Positions 17,950 through 24,314 of a stretch of DNA of 45,012 bases are shown piece after piece. Under the pieces are notes generated by a model. It made no database searches, had not been told where the DNA came from, and was given only the letters and a program-made list of their open reading frames with translations. Made by a program: the position numbers and the translations under genes. The number at the start of each line of letters is the position of its first letter. The stretch's first letter is position 1. Origin of the DNA: a virus; IMG/VR virus record IMGVR_UViG_3300037502_002036, positions 1-45,012 of that record. One strand, written 5' to 3'.

Positions 17950-18780
17950 ATGAATCCACGAGTCATGAAGTACACGGCAAAGGTTGGTTTCGATGCAGGC
18001 CAGTACACTTGGTTTGATCTCAGTGATCTGCCGCCAGAGTACGAACCGGAGCTAATGGAGTTTGCAAAAGAGATAGGTTGGTTTGAAAAGAGATTCAAGC
18101 TACATGAACTCCTTTTGCCTTCGAATGATCTAGCCCTCATCTTTGAGCACCCTAGTCATTCACAAGACTTTGTCTTCACTTACAACAAACTAATAAAAGT
18201 TGATTTTTATAACTCTGGTTACATTTACGAGGGACCTGCTGTTTGTGCGTATCTCCACCATGCACCAGACCCCACTCCGGTTGCACTTCTTTGCAATGAC
18301 ATCAACCCGCGCACGGGGGGATATCTCCACCTGAGACCGGATCTTTACAGAAGCTTTGAAGCTTCAGGAAACTTTTCTCGCATGTATGACACCATGACGC
18401 AGGAGATGACCAGCCCTTTCGTTGCCCTGTCCTTACTCAACAGGAAAGCGCTAGTCTCCGAAAGCACCTTGACCGCGTACAAAGGAGAAGAGAAGTCCTC
18501 CTTCATCAACAAGAAACGCCGCGCGAAGAACAAGCCCCCCATCTACAACTGGTCCACCGTCGAGCTAAAGCCAAGCGCCCCGCGCAAAGAGCACCAGGGC
18601 GGCACACATGCAAGCCCTGCGCGCCACGAGCGCCGTGGACACTTCCGCAAGTACCCCTCAGGCAAGATCGCCTGGGTACGCCCCACCTGGGTCGGCAGCA
18701 TCGAACACGGCATGACCGTGCACGACTACATCCCAGGCAAGGGGATTCTCTCTAGCCAAAATAGCCAAAGCGCCACATAA
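17950..18780 (+). CDS. Hypothetical protein with C-terminal RRGHFRKYPSGKIAWVRP motif
   Basis: The protein has 276 residues from ATG 17950, chosen because AGGAG lies 8 bases upstream; a TTG at 17926 lacks any Shine-Dalgarno. The C-terminal 70 residues contain HERRGHFRKYPSGKIAWVRP followed by TWVG, a basic motif I know from the ends of otherwise different Burkholderia and Pseudomonas phage proteins. The rest is not recognised. It is the last gene of the replication operon and is followed by two tandem terminators. A nucleic-acid-binding role is possible for the basic tail. Confidence 0.65.
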   Translation: MNPRVMKYTAKVGFDAGQYTWFDLSDLPPEYEPELMEFAKEIGWFEKRFKLHELLLPSNDLALIFEHPSHSQDFVFTYNKLIKVDFYNSGYIYEGPAVCAYLHHAPDPTPVALLCNDINPRTGGYLHLRPDLYRSFEASGNFSRMYDTMTQEMTSPFVALSLLNRKALVSESTLTAYKGEEKSSFINKKRRAKNKPPIYNWSTVELKPSAPRKEHQGGTHASPARHERRGHFRKYPSGKIAWVRPTWVGSIEHGMTVHDYIPGKGILSSQNSQSAT

Positions 18781-18782
18781 TG

Positions 18783-18831
18783 AAGACGCCACGCATCCTA
18801 GACAGTGCGTGGTCTCCTTCGGCGTCTTTTT
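18783..18831 (+). terminator. First of two tandem terminators
   Basis: Outer stem AAGACGCC / GGCGTCTT with an inner CCACGCA / TGCGTGG hairpin, followed by a T run. It closes the replication operon 3 bases after its last stop. Confidence 0.75.
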
Positions 18832-18845
18832 AAGGGGAGACGCTT

Positions 18846-18888
18846 CGGGTGGTCTGTTCCCTCTCTTTCAGACCACCCGTTTTTTTTT
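18846..18888 (+). terminator. Strong rho-independent terminator
   Basis: Perfect 11-bp stem CGGGTGGTCTG / CAGACCACCCG with a 12-base loop, followed by nine T. It insulates the accessory promoter, whose -35 box begins 4 bases after the T run. Confidence 0.93.
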
Positions 18889-18891
18889 CAT

Positions 18892-18920
18892 TTGCACTAC
18901 CGGTAGTAGTCATGTAATAT
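18892..18920 (+). promoter_or_regulatory. Promoter of early accessory operon with embedded operator
   Basis: TTGCAC (18892-18897), a 17-base spacer, TAATAT (18915-18920), then GCGA. The spacer contains the perfect 12-bp palindrome ACTACCGGTAGT (18896-18907). A repressor bound there would occlude RNA polymerase. The next gene encodes a ribbon-helix-helix protein, the obvious candidate. Confidence 0.8.
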
Positions 18921-18945
18921 GCGATACACAAGAAAGGAGAACGCC

Positions 18946-19155
18946 TTGCTAGAAAGAGAAAAGTCACCAAGTGCCCGTAAGAAGTCCTGGCACGTCGTTG
19001 CAGTAAACGGGGAGCAAATGGCACGGCTCAAGGATCACGCTAGTGCTAACGGCTCATCAGTAAACGAAACAGTTCGACAAATCCTGGATCAGTACTTCCA
19101 GACATACAGCAGAAAGGAAGGCAATGCCCAACTACACAACACAGGTAACCCTTGA
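18946..19155 (+). CDS. Ribbon-helix-helix (Arc/CopG-type) transcriptional repressor
   Basis: The product is 69 residues from TTG 18946, which has AGGAG at 6-base spacing. The in-frame ATG 18919 lies inside the -10 box and cannot be used. The core is a beta strand (WHVVAVN, 15-21) and two helices (GEQMARLKDHASANG and SSVNETVRQILDQYFQTY), the standard RHH fold, which dimerises and reads palindromes with the paired strands. It is first in the accessory operon, directly behind a promoter carrying a 12-bp palindrome, so autorepression is inferred. The second copy of that sequence lies at 9192-9207. Confidence 0.8.
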   Translation: MLEREKSPSARKKSWHVVAVNGEQMARLKDHASANGSSVNETVRQILDQYFQTYSRKEGNAQLHNTGNP

Positions 19156-19342
19156 CGTTGTCGTGACCTACACGGTCATACCAGCATCAGACGGGTTTCC
19201 TGAGCAGTTAGACATCACCAAGGTCAACGCAATTGCAGACCCAGGCAAGAAAGCAGCAAACCTCTTGCGGTTCATGGACGAGTCGCAAGTCATCAACCTA
19301 GAAGACGAAATACTCACAGAAAGGAATCACCATGAAAAATGA
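19124..19342 (+). CDS. Small conserved phage protein (VTLDVVVTYTV family)
   Basis: This 72-residue protein starts at ATG 19124 behind AAAGGAAGGC and overlaps the repressor gene by 32 bases. The N-terminal TTQVTLDVVVTYTVIPAS segment is recurrent in small phage proteins I know, predicted beta-rich. The C terminus is acidic (LEDEILTE). Function is unknown. Being second in the operon after an RHH protein it could be a partner, but it lacks any toxin motif. Confidence 0.65.
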   Translation: MPNYTTQVTLDVVVTYTVIPASDGFPEQLDITKVNAIADPGKKAANLLRFMDESQVINLEDEILTERNHHEK

Positions 19343-19547
19343 TTTCAGCACAAACGAAGGCATAGACAAAGCTCTTGATGAGGCATTAGGTATTTGGAAG
19401 TTATCAGACATAGAGCGCTACAACATTCGTGCTTTAGTCCTCCGTGCTTACTACGCGGGACGCGATTCAGGGATCATGCACATGTCCGACGCATGGAAGA
19501 AAAACATTGATAAAACCTTTGCACACCTTGAGAGGAACCTCGTATGA
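19332..19547 (+). CDS. Small helical hypothetical protein
   Basis: The 71-residue product begins at ATG 19332, overlapping the previous stop by 11 bases, with AAAGGAA upstream. It is predicted almost entirely helical (LDEALGIWKLSDIERYNIRA, then LVLRAYYAGRDSG). No known family is recognised. It belongs to the accessory operon and its stop overlaps the next start (ATGA). Confidence 0.6.
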   Translation: MKNDFSTNEGIDKALDEALGIWKLSDIERYNIRALVLRAYYAGRDSGIMHMSDAWKKNIDKTFAHLERNLV

Positions 19548-19792
19548 CCATGCCTCTTAAAGAAGCCACGCTGCGCGCTAATGCGCTGTACTGGCAGGAG
19601 GTTGCTGAGCGCTACCGCATCGAGCGTGACAAGGCCTTACGCGAGTCCGCAGAGATGCAGCGCATCCTGCTCGAGCAGACAGGCCGCGCCTGGGACGGCA
19701 ACGACTACCTGCGCGAGGTGATGGATTCCAAAGCAGAAAGCCTGCGCTGGAAAGATCGCATCTACAACTTTTTAAGGAGAGTAATCAAATGA
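19544..19792 (+). CDS. Small coiled-coil hypothetical protein
   Basis: The gene encodes 82 residues, dominated by one long charged helix (LRANALYWQEVAERYRIERD and onward) likely forming a coiled coil. Codon use is GC-richer than in the flanking genes. ATGA overlaps at both ends show translational coupling in the accessory operon. Function unknown. Confidence 0.6.
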   Translation: MTMPLKEATLRANALYWQEVAERYRIERDKALRESAEMQRILLEQTGRAWDGNDYLREVMDSKAESLRWKDRIYNFLRRVIK

Positions 19793-20112
19793 CTGCCAAA
19801 GAGATGGACATCGATACCTTGATCTGTAAAGCCAAAGGTATCACCCGCGTCTGCATGGACGCATTAGGAGCACGAGCATCAACGGAGGAAGACCTTGAAT
19901 ACGCACTCTGGACTGTGTCCGATCTACTATCCGAAGCCCAACGAAAACTCGAAGAATCATGCGAGCGGCCTGACCTGGGAGAGGATGAACTGGCCGTTCA
20001 AAACAAAGGAAGAACTGTCTTCTTTGACGACATACTTCCAGAAGACCGGATCGACATCGGAGTCACTCCCGACGGCGTTACTCTGACCACACTGCACGGA
20101 GAAATTAAATGA
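19789..20112 (+). CDS. Hypothetical protein of accessory operon
   Basis: This protein of 107 residues has a helical N-terminal half with two Cys (LICKAKGITRVCMD) and a C-terminal half of short strands (FFDDILPEDRIDIGVTPDG). It is not recognised. It is coupled by ATGA overlaps to the genes before and after. Confidence 0.55.
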   Translation: MTAKEMDIDTLICKAKGITRVCMDALGARASTEEDLEYALWTVSDLLSEAQRKLEESCERPDLGEDELAVQNKGRTVFFDDILPEDRIDIGVTPDGVTLTTLHGEIK

Positions 20113-20339
20113 GAAGGAAAGTCACACGCAAACCCTTGGCCGCGAACGACATACAAGAAGGCGGCTCCCACTACAAAGAGATGACCATCCAGACCTGGGA
20201 CTACATCATCGCCAACAAGATCGGCTACATGGAAGGCAACGTCATCAAGTACGTCTCCCGTTGGCAGTCCAAGGGCGGCATCGAGGATCTTATGAAGGCA
20301 CGACACTACTTAGACAAACTTATTGAGGTGAACCAATGA
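20109..20339 (+). CDS. DUF3310 protein
   Basis: The 76-residue protein matches the DUF3310 pattern end to end: GGSHYKEMTIQTWDYI, then GYMEGNVIKYVSRWQSKGG, then EDLMKARHYLDKLIE. The family is very common in phages and is sometimes annotated as a nucleotide-kinase-like protein. Its reaction is not established. It overlaps both neighbouring genes by ATGA. Its presence marks a typical early accessory region. Confidence 0.9.
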   Translation: MRRKVTRKPLAANDIQEGGSHYKEMTIQTWDYIIANKIGYMEGNVIKYVSRWQSKGGIEDLMKARHYLDKLIEVNQ

Positions 20340-20503
20340 ATCTTTTTCTCGGAGCAGCATTTACATTCTGGATGCTTGGATCATGGCTCACGCACGTGAT
20401 CACATGCATTCAACAAGGTGAGTGGTTCTTTCTCATTGCAGGAGCACTATTCTTTCCCGTAGCCATCGTCCACGGAACCGGCGTCTGGTTCGGTGCTTGG
20501 TAG
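20336..20503 (+). CDS. Small two-helix membrane protein
   Basis: A 55-residue ORF from ATG 20336 (overlapping the DUF3310 stop) to TAG 20503. It has two hydrophobic segments, LFLGAAFTFWMLGSWLTHVI and FFLIAGALFFPVAIV, separated by TCIQQGEW. The compact hairpin suggests an inner-membrane protein with both ends on the same side. Similar tiny membrane proteins occur in betaproteobacterial phages. A role in superinfection exclusion or lysis control is possible but not shown. Confidence 0.7.
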   Translation: MNLFLGAAFTFWMLGSWLTHVITCIQQGEWFFLIAGALFFPVAIVHGTGVWFGAW

Positions 20504-20514
20504 GAGAAATCAAA

Positions 20515-20802
20515 ATGACACCACTTGAAACGTACAAATTCCTAAAGACCAAAGATGTAGACCTAAAAGAGATGGTTCTGCTTGAGCGCTTGAACTTCTT
20601 CCACCGTCCCATGATGACGGGTGATGTGGTTTACGACGCAACAAAGGGCAAGGCCTTCGCATCGCAAGCGACCGTCTTTAAATACTTAGCACGGCTCAAG
20701 GACCAGGGTTTAATTGAAGATGTAGAAGAGGTCGAAGATCAACGCTGCACCTATATTTTGATTACCAACAAAGGCAAAAAATTACTTAAGGAGTGGACAT
20801 GA
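20515..20802 (+). CDS. MarR-like winged-helix DNA-binding protein
   Basis: The 95 residues start at ATG 20515, with AGGAG 8 bases upstream; in-frame upstream codons encode the previous gene region and have no Shine-Dalgarno. The recognition-helix region SQATVFKYLARLKDQGLIED (about 50-69) and the wing EDQRCTYILITNKGKKLLKE fit a MarR-type winged helix, with the Asp-x-Arg wing typical of that family. It could be a second regulator of the accessory operon. ATGA overlap with the secreted protein gene downstream. Confidence 0.7.
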   Translation: MTPLETYKFLKTKDVDLKEMVLLERLNFFHRPMMTGDVVYDATKGKAFASQATVFKYLARLKDQGLIEDVEEVEDQRCTYILITNKGKKLLKEWT

Positions 20803-21131
20803 AACGGCTTGTGGCTGCGCTTTTAATGGTCCCTGCGATGGCGAGTGCGGAGTTCCATACAGGGAATGATTTGTACTCTGACTTACTTAGTGAGAGCACC
20901 GGCAAGCGCATGTATGGCTTGGGTTATCTGGCTGGCGTGGCAGATTACGGCAACAACGGGGCGCATTGCATACCGTCTAACGTCACGCTGGGTCAGATAC
21001 AGGATATGGCAATCGACTACCTACGCAAGAATGCTGAAGTCCGGAACCTCTCTGCTGACATTCTTATCGGCATGATGTTGATTGAGCGTTGGCCCTGCAA
21101 GAACAAATCGAAGGGAGGGAAGGGCGCATGA
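20799..21131 (+). CDS. Rap1a/Tai-family immunity-like protein, secreted
   Basis: This protein of 110 residues starts at ATG 20799 (ATGA overlap); GTG 20793 is less likely. Residues 1-17 are a signal peptide (MKRLVAALLMVPAMASA). The mature part has GYLAGVADYG, then HCIPSNVTLGQIQDMAIDYL, then IGMMLIERWPCK, with conserved Cys in HCIP and WPCK. This is the Rap1a/Tai pattern, a family named from periplasmic immunity proteins against type VI amidase effectors. In a phage it should act in the periplasm, perhaps protecting the host wall or blocking rivals. Confidence 0.75.
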   Translation: MKRLVAALLMVPAMASAEFHTGNDLYSDLLSESTGKRMYGLGYLAGVADYGNNGAHCIPSNVTLGQIQDMAIDYLRKNAEVRNLSADILIGMMLIERWPCKNKSKGGKGA

Positions 21132-21409
21132 TCACCATCAAGGAGTACGCCAAGAAAAGAAAAATCTCTGAGCGTACGGCCCGTAAGCAGCTAGACCGTA
21201 AGGTTGCCTTGGGTGAATTGGCGCGGCAGAAAGGATCAAGCAATGCGTATATCTACTACGAACCAAAGTACGAGCACCGAAACTGGCACGATCCGTTCAA
21301 CAAAACTAAGGTGGCACGATCCGTTCAGAAAAACGAAGGGCAGGGTGCCGAGGTTGTGGAGGAATCCGGGCACATATCAGACCCGGAAGAAGTGGCCTCT
21401 CATGCCTAG
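21128..21409 (+). CDS. Small HTH DNA-binding protein
   Basis: The 93-residue product starts at ATG 21128, overlapping the previous stop as ATGA. Residues 1-45 (MITIKEYAKKRKISERTARK, then QLDRKVALGELARQKG) look like a winged HTH with replication-terminator or excisionase-like spacing. The C-terminal part contains the NWHDPFNKTK motif seen in other small phage proteins. A 16-base direct repeat (21284-21299 and 21312-21327) lies in this gene with a 28-base period, so the second copy is read in another frame and the tail is altered. Confidence 0.65.
   Translation: MITIKEYAKKRKISERTARKQLDRKVALGELARQKGSSNAYIYYEPKYEHRNWHDPFNKTKVARSVQKNEGQGAEVVEESGHISDPEEVASHA
21284..21327 (+). repeat. Out-of-frame 16-bp direct repeat
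   Basis: TGGCACGATCCGTTCA occurs at 21284-21299 and 21312-21327. The period of 28 is not a multiple of three, so the copies encode WHDPF and ARSVQ respectively. Confidence 0.9.
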
Positions 21410-21575
21410 GCAAGCCCTGATCTTACATCTGTACAACATAGGCCTAGAGACGCATGAGGTAGCAGAGATCGTGCAGGTGACCGTAGAGACGCTACGCAAG
21501 CACATGGCAAGGATTTACTACAAGTTTGGTGTCCATGACCGTGGTGCGGCGATAAGAAAGGGGATAGGGAAATGA
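21402..21575 (+). CDS. Tiny LuxR/GerE-type HTH protein
   Basis: The protein is 57 residues from ATG 21402. It consists almost only of a GerE-like helix-turn-helix: HLYNIGLETHEVAEIVQVTV, then ETLRKHMARIYYKFGVHDRG, then AAIRKG. The recognition helix and the KFGVHDRGAAIRKG end match the LuxR/NarL DNA-binding domain without any receiver or sensor domain. It overlaps the upstream stop by 8 bases and has only a weak GGAAG upstream. It is the fourth DNA-binding protein in this operon. Confidence 0.65.
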   Translation: MPRQALILHLYNIGLETHEVAEIVQVTVETLRKHMARIYYKFGVHDRGAAIRKGIGK

Positions 21576-21793
21576 AACCAAAGATCGAAACGCTTGGTAG
21601 ATGGGGTGCTCAGGCTTGCCTACATTCCGCACTAGAAGAAGTTGAGCATGACGATGCAGTGGTCGTAATAACGATGCGAGGAGATGGCCCTCCGAAGTGG
21701 TGGACTGCAAACCTCAAAACGTCTACCGCAGTATTTATGGTGGAGTGCGTTAAACAGAAAGTAATGGATGACTTGAAGGAGGGGAAGCAATGA
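21572..21793 (+). CDS. Small hypothetical protein
   Basis: This gene encodes 73 residues with a predicted alpha-beta arrangement (LHSALEEVEHDDAVVVITMR, then WWTANLKTSTAVFMVECVKQ). It is similar in outline to small phage proteins that end in a helix after a WxxxN strand. No function is known. ATGA overlap at both ends. Confidence 0.55.
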   Translation: MKPKIETLGRWGAQACLHSALEEVEHDDAVVVITMRGDGPPKWWTANLKTSTAVFMVECVKQKVMDDLKEGKQ

Positions 21794-21978
21794 ACGTATT
21801 TAAACTAATCGAAGACAACGGTTTGAACCTGCATGGGGACATCGAACACTTTGCCGAGTTAGTAGCGCAGCAGGAGCGTGAGGCGTGTGCCGCCGTTGCG
21901 GATATTGCTTTACTTGGGTGTGAGCGTTCTATTCGTGACAGGGTGGTTCGGGCAATCAGAGCAAGAGGTGAGAAATGA
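21790..21978 (+). CDS. Small protein with EREACA...AIRARGEK module (copy 1)
   Basis: The 62-residue product has HFAELVAQQEREACAAVADI in the middle and ends in RAIRARGEK. The next gene has the same module. The final codons contain an AGGTGAG Shine-Dalgarno directly before the overlapping ATGA of the next gene, so the conserved C terminus doubles as a ribosome-binding site. This EREACA-type module recurs in many phage small proteins; function unknown. Confidence 0.65.
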   Translation: MNVFKLIEDNGLNLHGDIEHFAELVAQQEREACAAVADIALLGCERSIRDRVVRAIRARGEK

Positions 21979-22208
21979 GAGACCTAGAAGACGAAGCCAG
22001 GATTAAAGAATATATGGCGGCAAAGATGCGGCACATAAAGATGTACCACGAGTGCATGAACCTTGCCGATGGTTTGGATGTTGCGAAGTTTGCCGAGTTG
22101 GTCAGGGCAGATGAGCGTGAGGCGTGTGCGAAGGTGTGTGATGACGCCGACAAATCAACGCATCCGGCAGACCTTGCTGATGCAATCCGAGCAAGGGGTG
22201 AGAAATGA
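21975..22208 (+). CDS. Small protein with EREACA...AIRARGEK module (copy 2)
   Basis: This is a 77-residue paralogue of the preceding protein. It has KFAELVRADEREACAKVCDD and ends in DAIRARGEK. The bases GAGCGTGAGGCGTGTGC are identical at 21874-21890 and 22113-22129. A charged N-terminal extension (EDEARIKEYMAAKMRHIKMY) differs. Its last codons GGGGTGAGAA ATGA again provide the Shine-Dalgarno and start of the next gene. Confidence 0.65.
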   Translation: MRDLEDEARIKEYMAAKMRHIKMYHECMNLADGLDVAKFAELVRADEREACAKVCDDADKSTHPADLADAIRARGEK

Positions 22209-22792
22209 GCATCGAGGCAATGAAGCAAGCATTGGAGGCGTTGGAACGACTTAAAAGCTACGGAAACATTTTCATGTACCGTAAAACCGAGAGGAACCCA
22301 TATGACCAGGCTGTTGAATCAATCACCGCACTACGCCAAGCACTAGCACAACCGGAACAAGAGTGGGATTCACGCCACCCTAAAGCGCAAGCACTCATCG
22401 GGGAAAGGGCTCGATTGCGAATCGAACTGGGGCTTGTCGAGCGACTCGTTGATGACCCTCATTTTGAGACAACACCTTCCGACATGGAGTATTGGGGGCC
22501 GCTGCACGACAAACTCGAAGAGGCGCTGACGCAGCCGAAACAAGAGCCTGTGGCGTGGTGGGACCCAAAACTTGGTGTCTTTGATGAAAAACACTTCGAC
22601 CAGTTGCAGCCACTTTTCACCGCACCATCAAAGAAAAAATGGATTGGGCTGACCGCAGATGAAATCTGGAAATGTAACAAAGCCGAGGCTGGGAGTGCTG
22701 TGGAGTTTCACATTTGCTCTGCACACCAGAACGTGCTGGATTTTGCGGAAGCCATCGAAGCCCGATTAAAGAGAAAGAACGCCAATGATTAA
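22205..22792 (+). CDS. Modular small phage protein with EPVAW...PLFTAP and WIGLT domains
   Basis: The 195 residues join three modules: MSIEAMKQALEALE helix with SITALRQALAQPEQE (1-55), a QEPVAWWDPKLGVF to QPLFTAP segment (about 115-142), and the C-terminal WIGLTADEIW to AIEARLKRKN tail (about 147-195). Each module is familiar from Burkholderiales phage proteins where they are shuffled. It is the first of five genes carrying the W-x-GLT tail. Function unknown. Confidence 0.65.
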   Translation: MSIEAMKQALEALERLKSYGNIFMYRKTERNPYDQAVESITALRQALAQPEQEWDSRHPKAQALIGERARLRIELGLVERLVDDPHFETTPSDMEYWGPLHDKLEEALTQPKQEPVAWWDPKLGVFDEKHFDQLQPLFTAPSKKKWIGLTADEIWKCNKAEAGSAVEFHICSAHQNVLDFAEAIEARLKRKNAND

Positions 22793-23369
22793 GACATGGC
22801 AACAACGTTGTGAAGAACACCCAGGCCATGAGGGCATAGTGACTGAGCAGATGATTCGTGAACGGATGCAAGAGGAGATTGACGAACTACGCCAAGCCAT
22901 CGAGCAGGCAGAGAAGCAAGAGCCTGTGATCGGCACAAAGACTTGGTTTGAAGATGGAAAGGTGGTCACTCAGCACCTTCATCCGTCAGACATTTACACC
23001 AGACCTGTGGTGCATGCGGTGCGCTGTACATATCCACAATGTCAAGCAACAAACGGATGCGTTGGGGCTTGTTCTAAAACCGCACCTGTACACGCCAGCG
23101 ACACAAACCAAGAACGTGTCGATGAAACGGCAAAAGATCGACATGAGCCAGAATCAAATAATGTTGAAATTGCGGCAGAGCAGTCCGACAACTACGCTGC
23201 TTTTCTTGCTGGCGTTAGGTTTGCAAAGGTTAATTTACTCGCACCATCAAAAGAATGGGTTGGGCTGACGGATGGTGAGATGGTTGATTTGCTAAAAAAT
23301 TACGAAGGAAGGCTTTGGACTGACATTTTTCCTGCCATCGAAGCCAAACTAAAGGAGAAGAACACATGA
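22785..23369 (+). CDS. Modular small phage protein with WVGLTDGE tail
   Basis: This protein of 194 residues starts at ATG 22785, overlapping the previous gene by 8 bases. The N-terminal helix EHPGHEGIVTEQMIRERMQE is followed by a Cys-containing segment (CTYPQCQATNGCVGACSK, about residues 82-99) that could bind metal. The end has EWVGLTDGEMVDLLKNY and PAIEAKLKEKNT. The last codons AAAGGAGAAGAACACATGA provide Shine-Dalgarno and start for the next gene. Confidence 0.65.
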   Translation: MIKTWQQRCEEHPGHEGIVTEQMIRERMQEEIDELRQAIEQAEKQEPVIGTKTWFEDGKVVTQHLHPSDIYTRPVVHAVRCTYPQCQATNGCVGACSKTAPVHASDTNQERVDETAKDRHEPESNNVEIAAEQSDNYAAFLAGVRFAKVNLLAPSKEWVGLTDGEMVDLLKNYEGRLWTDIFPAIEAKLKEKNT

Positions 23370-23647
23370 AAAGATTTACTGCATATCGAAGGGCCATAAG
23401 CCAACGTGACACACACAACCACTATCAAAAGAATCCCGATGATGAACCACAATTTGAAGGTGTGATCTGGACTGACGGCACCGTGACTTTACGATGGCTT
23501 ACTGCATGCACTTCGCATTCGGTATGGGCGAACATTGAAGACTGCTTAAATATCCATGGGCACCCAGAGTACGGTACTGAGATTATCTGGCATGACGGGC
23601 CAGCCCCTGAATGTTGGGAAACCAAACTGAGAGAGAAGAACACATGA
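23366..23647 (+). CDS. Small hypothetical protein with ETKLREKNT tail
   Basis: The 93-residue product (ATG 23366) is Trp- and His-rich: VIWTDGTVTLRWLTACTSHS, then SVWANIEDCLNIHGHPEYGT. It keeps only the last residues of the KLKEKN tail, again encoding GAGAGAAGAACACATGA for coupling to the next gene. The body is not recognised; beta-rich content and conserved-looking Cys/His suggest a small folded domain. Confidence 0.6.
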   Translation: MKRFTAYRRAISQRDTHNHYQKNPDDEPQFEGVIWTDGTVTLRWLTACTSHSVWANIEDCLNIHGHPEYGTEIIWHDGPAPECWETKLREKNT

Positions 23648-23937
23648 GCAAAATAACTGTCGTGTGCCATAAAGACCATTCGCATGGCTACGAAGACTTT
23701 GAAGGTAAGTGTCTGTTGTGCGTGGTTGATGACCTGATGCTTCAGATCGGAAACTTGATGATTCAAAAACGCAGGGCAGAAAAACGTGAATGGGTTGGGC
23801 TGACGGATGAGGCAGTTTGGTTGGAGTATCAGCAACTTTGGCCTTTCCATCCAGCAGAGGAGCCGACACTGGCTAAAGACATTGCGAAGTTTGCCCGAGC
23901 TATCGAAGCCAAACTAAAGGAAAAGAACAATGGATAG
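23644..23937 (+). CDS. Small protein with WVGLTDEA...EAKLKEKN tail
   Basis: This gene gives 97 residues from ATG 23644 (ATGA overlap). An N-terminal Cys/His segment (VVCHKDHSHGYEDFEGKCLL) could bind zinc. The C-terminal part is EWVGLTDEAVWLEYQQLW to FARAIEAKLKEKNNG. The tail bases AAAGGAAAAGAACAATGG supply the start of the next gene, which overlaps by 8 bases. Confidence 0.65.
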   Translation: MSKITVVCHKDHSHGYEDFEGKCLLCVVDDLMLQIGNLMIQKRRAEKREWVGLTDEAVWLEYQQLWPFHPAEEPTLAKDIAKFARAIEAKLKEKNNG

Positions 23938-24130
23938 ACAATGCCCGAGTTGCGGTGGTCTTTGTAAGAGGTCTGGGTGTGAACGAGAGAACGCCAAACA
24001 ATGGGTTGGCCTGACCGACGAGGAGATCAAAGAGATCATCGGCCCGTGGGGCGAGACCCCCGTTAAGGGCTACACCCGCAAACTGTTTGATCAGATCGAA
24101 GCAAAGCTGAAGGAGAAGAACAATGGATGA
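23930..24130 (+). CDS. Small zinc-finger-like protein with WVGLTDEE tail
   Basis: The 66-residue protein is a short N-terminal Cys cluster (CPSCGGLCKRSGC, residues 5-17) fused to the module KQWVGLTDEEIKEII to DQIEAKLKEKNNG. It is the minimal form of the tail family and defines the module best. It overlaps both neighbours by 8 bases with embedded Shine-Dalgarno sequences. Confidence 0.65.
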   Translation: MDRQCPSCGGLCKRSGCERENAKQWVGLTDEEIKEIIGPWGETPVKGYTRKLFDQIEAKLKEKNNG

Positions 24131-24314
24131 ATTTTCAGACGGGAAAAAAATCTTTGCACCTAAAGACAACCCTGGAACCATAAAGCGTGAATGGACTCAC
24201 CTCACCGACGAAGAATTCGCCCAAGTACTAAAGGAATTTAGTCACGACCCACGGGCCATGGCTATCGAACTCGAAATCCGCATCATGGAGAAAAACACAT
24301 GCACACAACCCTAG
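24123..24314 (+). CDS. Small protein with diverged WTHLTDEEF tail
   Basis: This 63-residue protein is the fifth and most diverged tail-module copy: EWTHLTDEEFAQVLKEF to AIELEIRIMEKNT. It starts at ATG 24123 (8-base overlap) and its final codons overlap the next gene by 16 bases. Function unknown. Confidence 0.6.
   Translation: MDEFSDGKKIFAPKDNPGTIKREWTHLTDEEFAQVLKEFSHDPRAMAIELEIRIMEKNTCTQP

Noticed and set aside
18919-18945. ATG 18919 as start of the RHH gene
   Set aside because: It lies in the -10 box, and TTG 18946 has an ideal Shine-Dalgarno.
22640-24210. CRISPR-like or DGR-like repeat array
   Set aside because: The repeats are coding modules of different spacing, spacers are genes, and no reverse transcriptase or cas gene is present.
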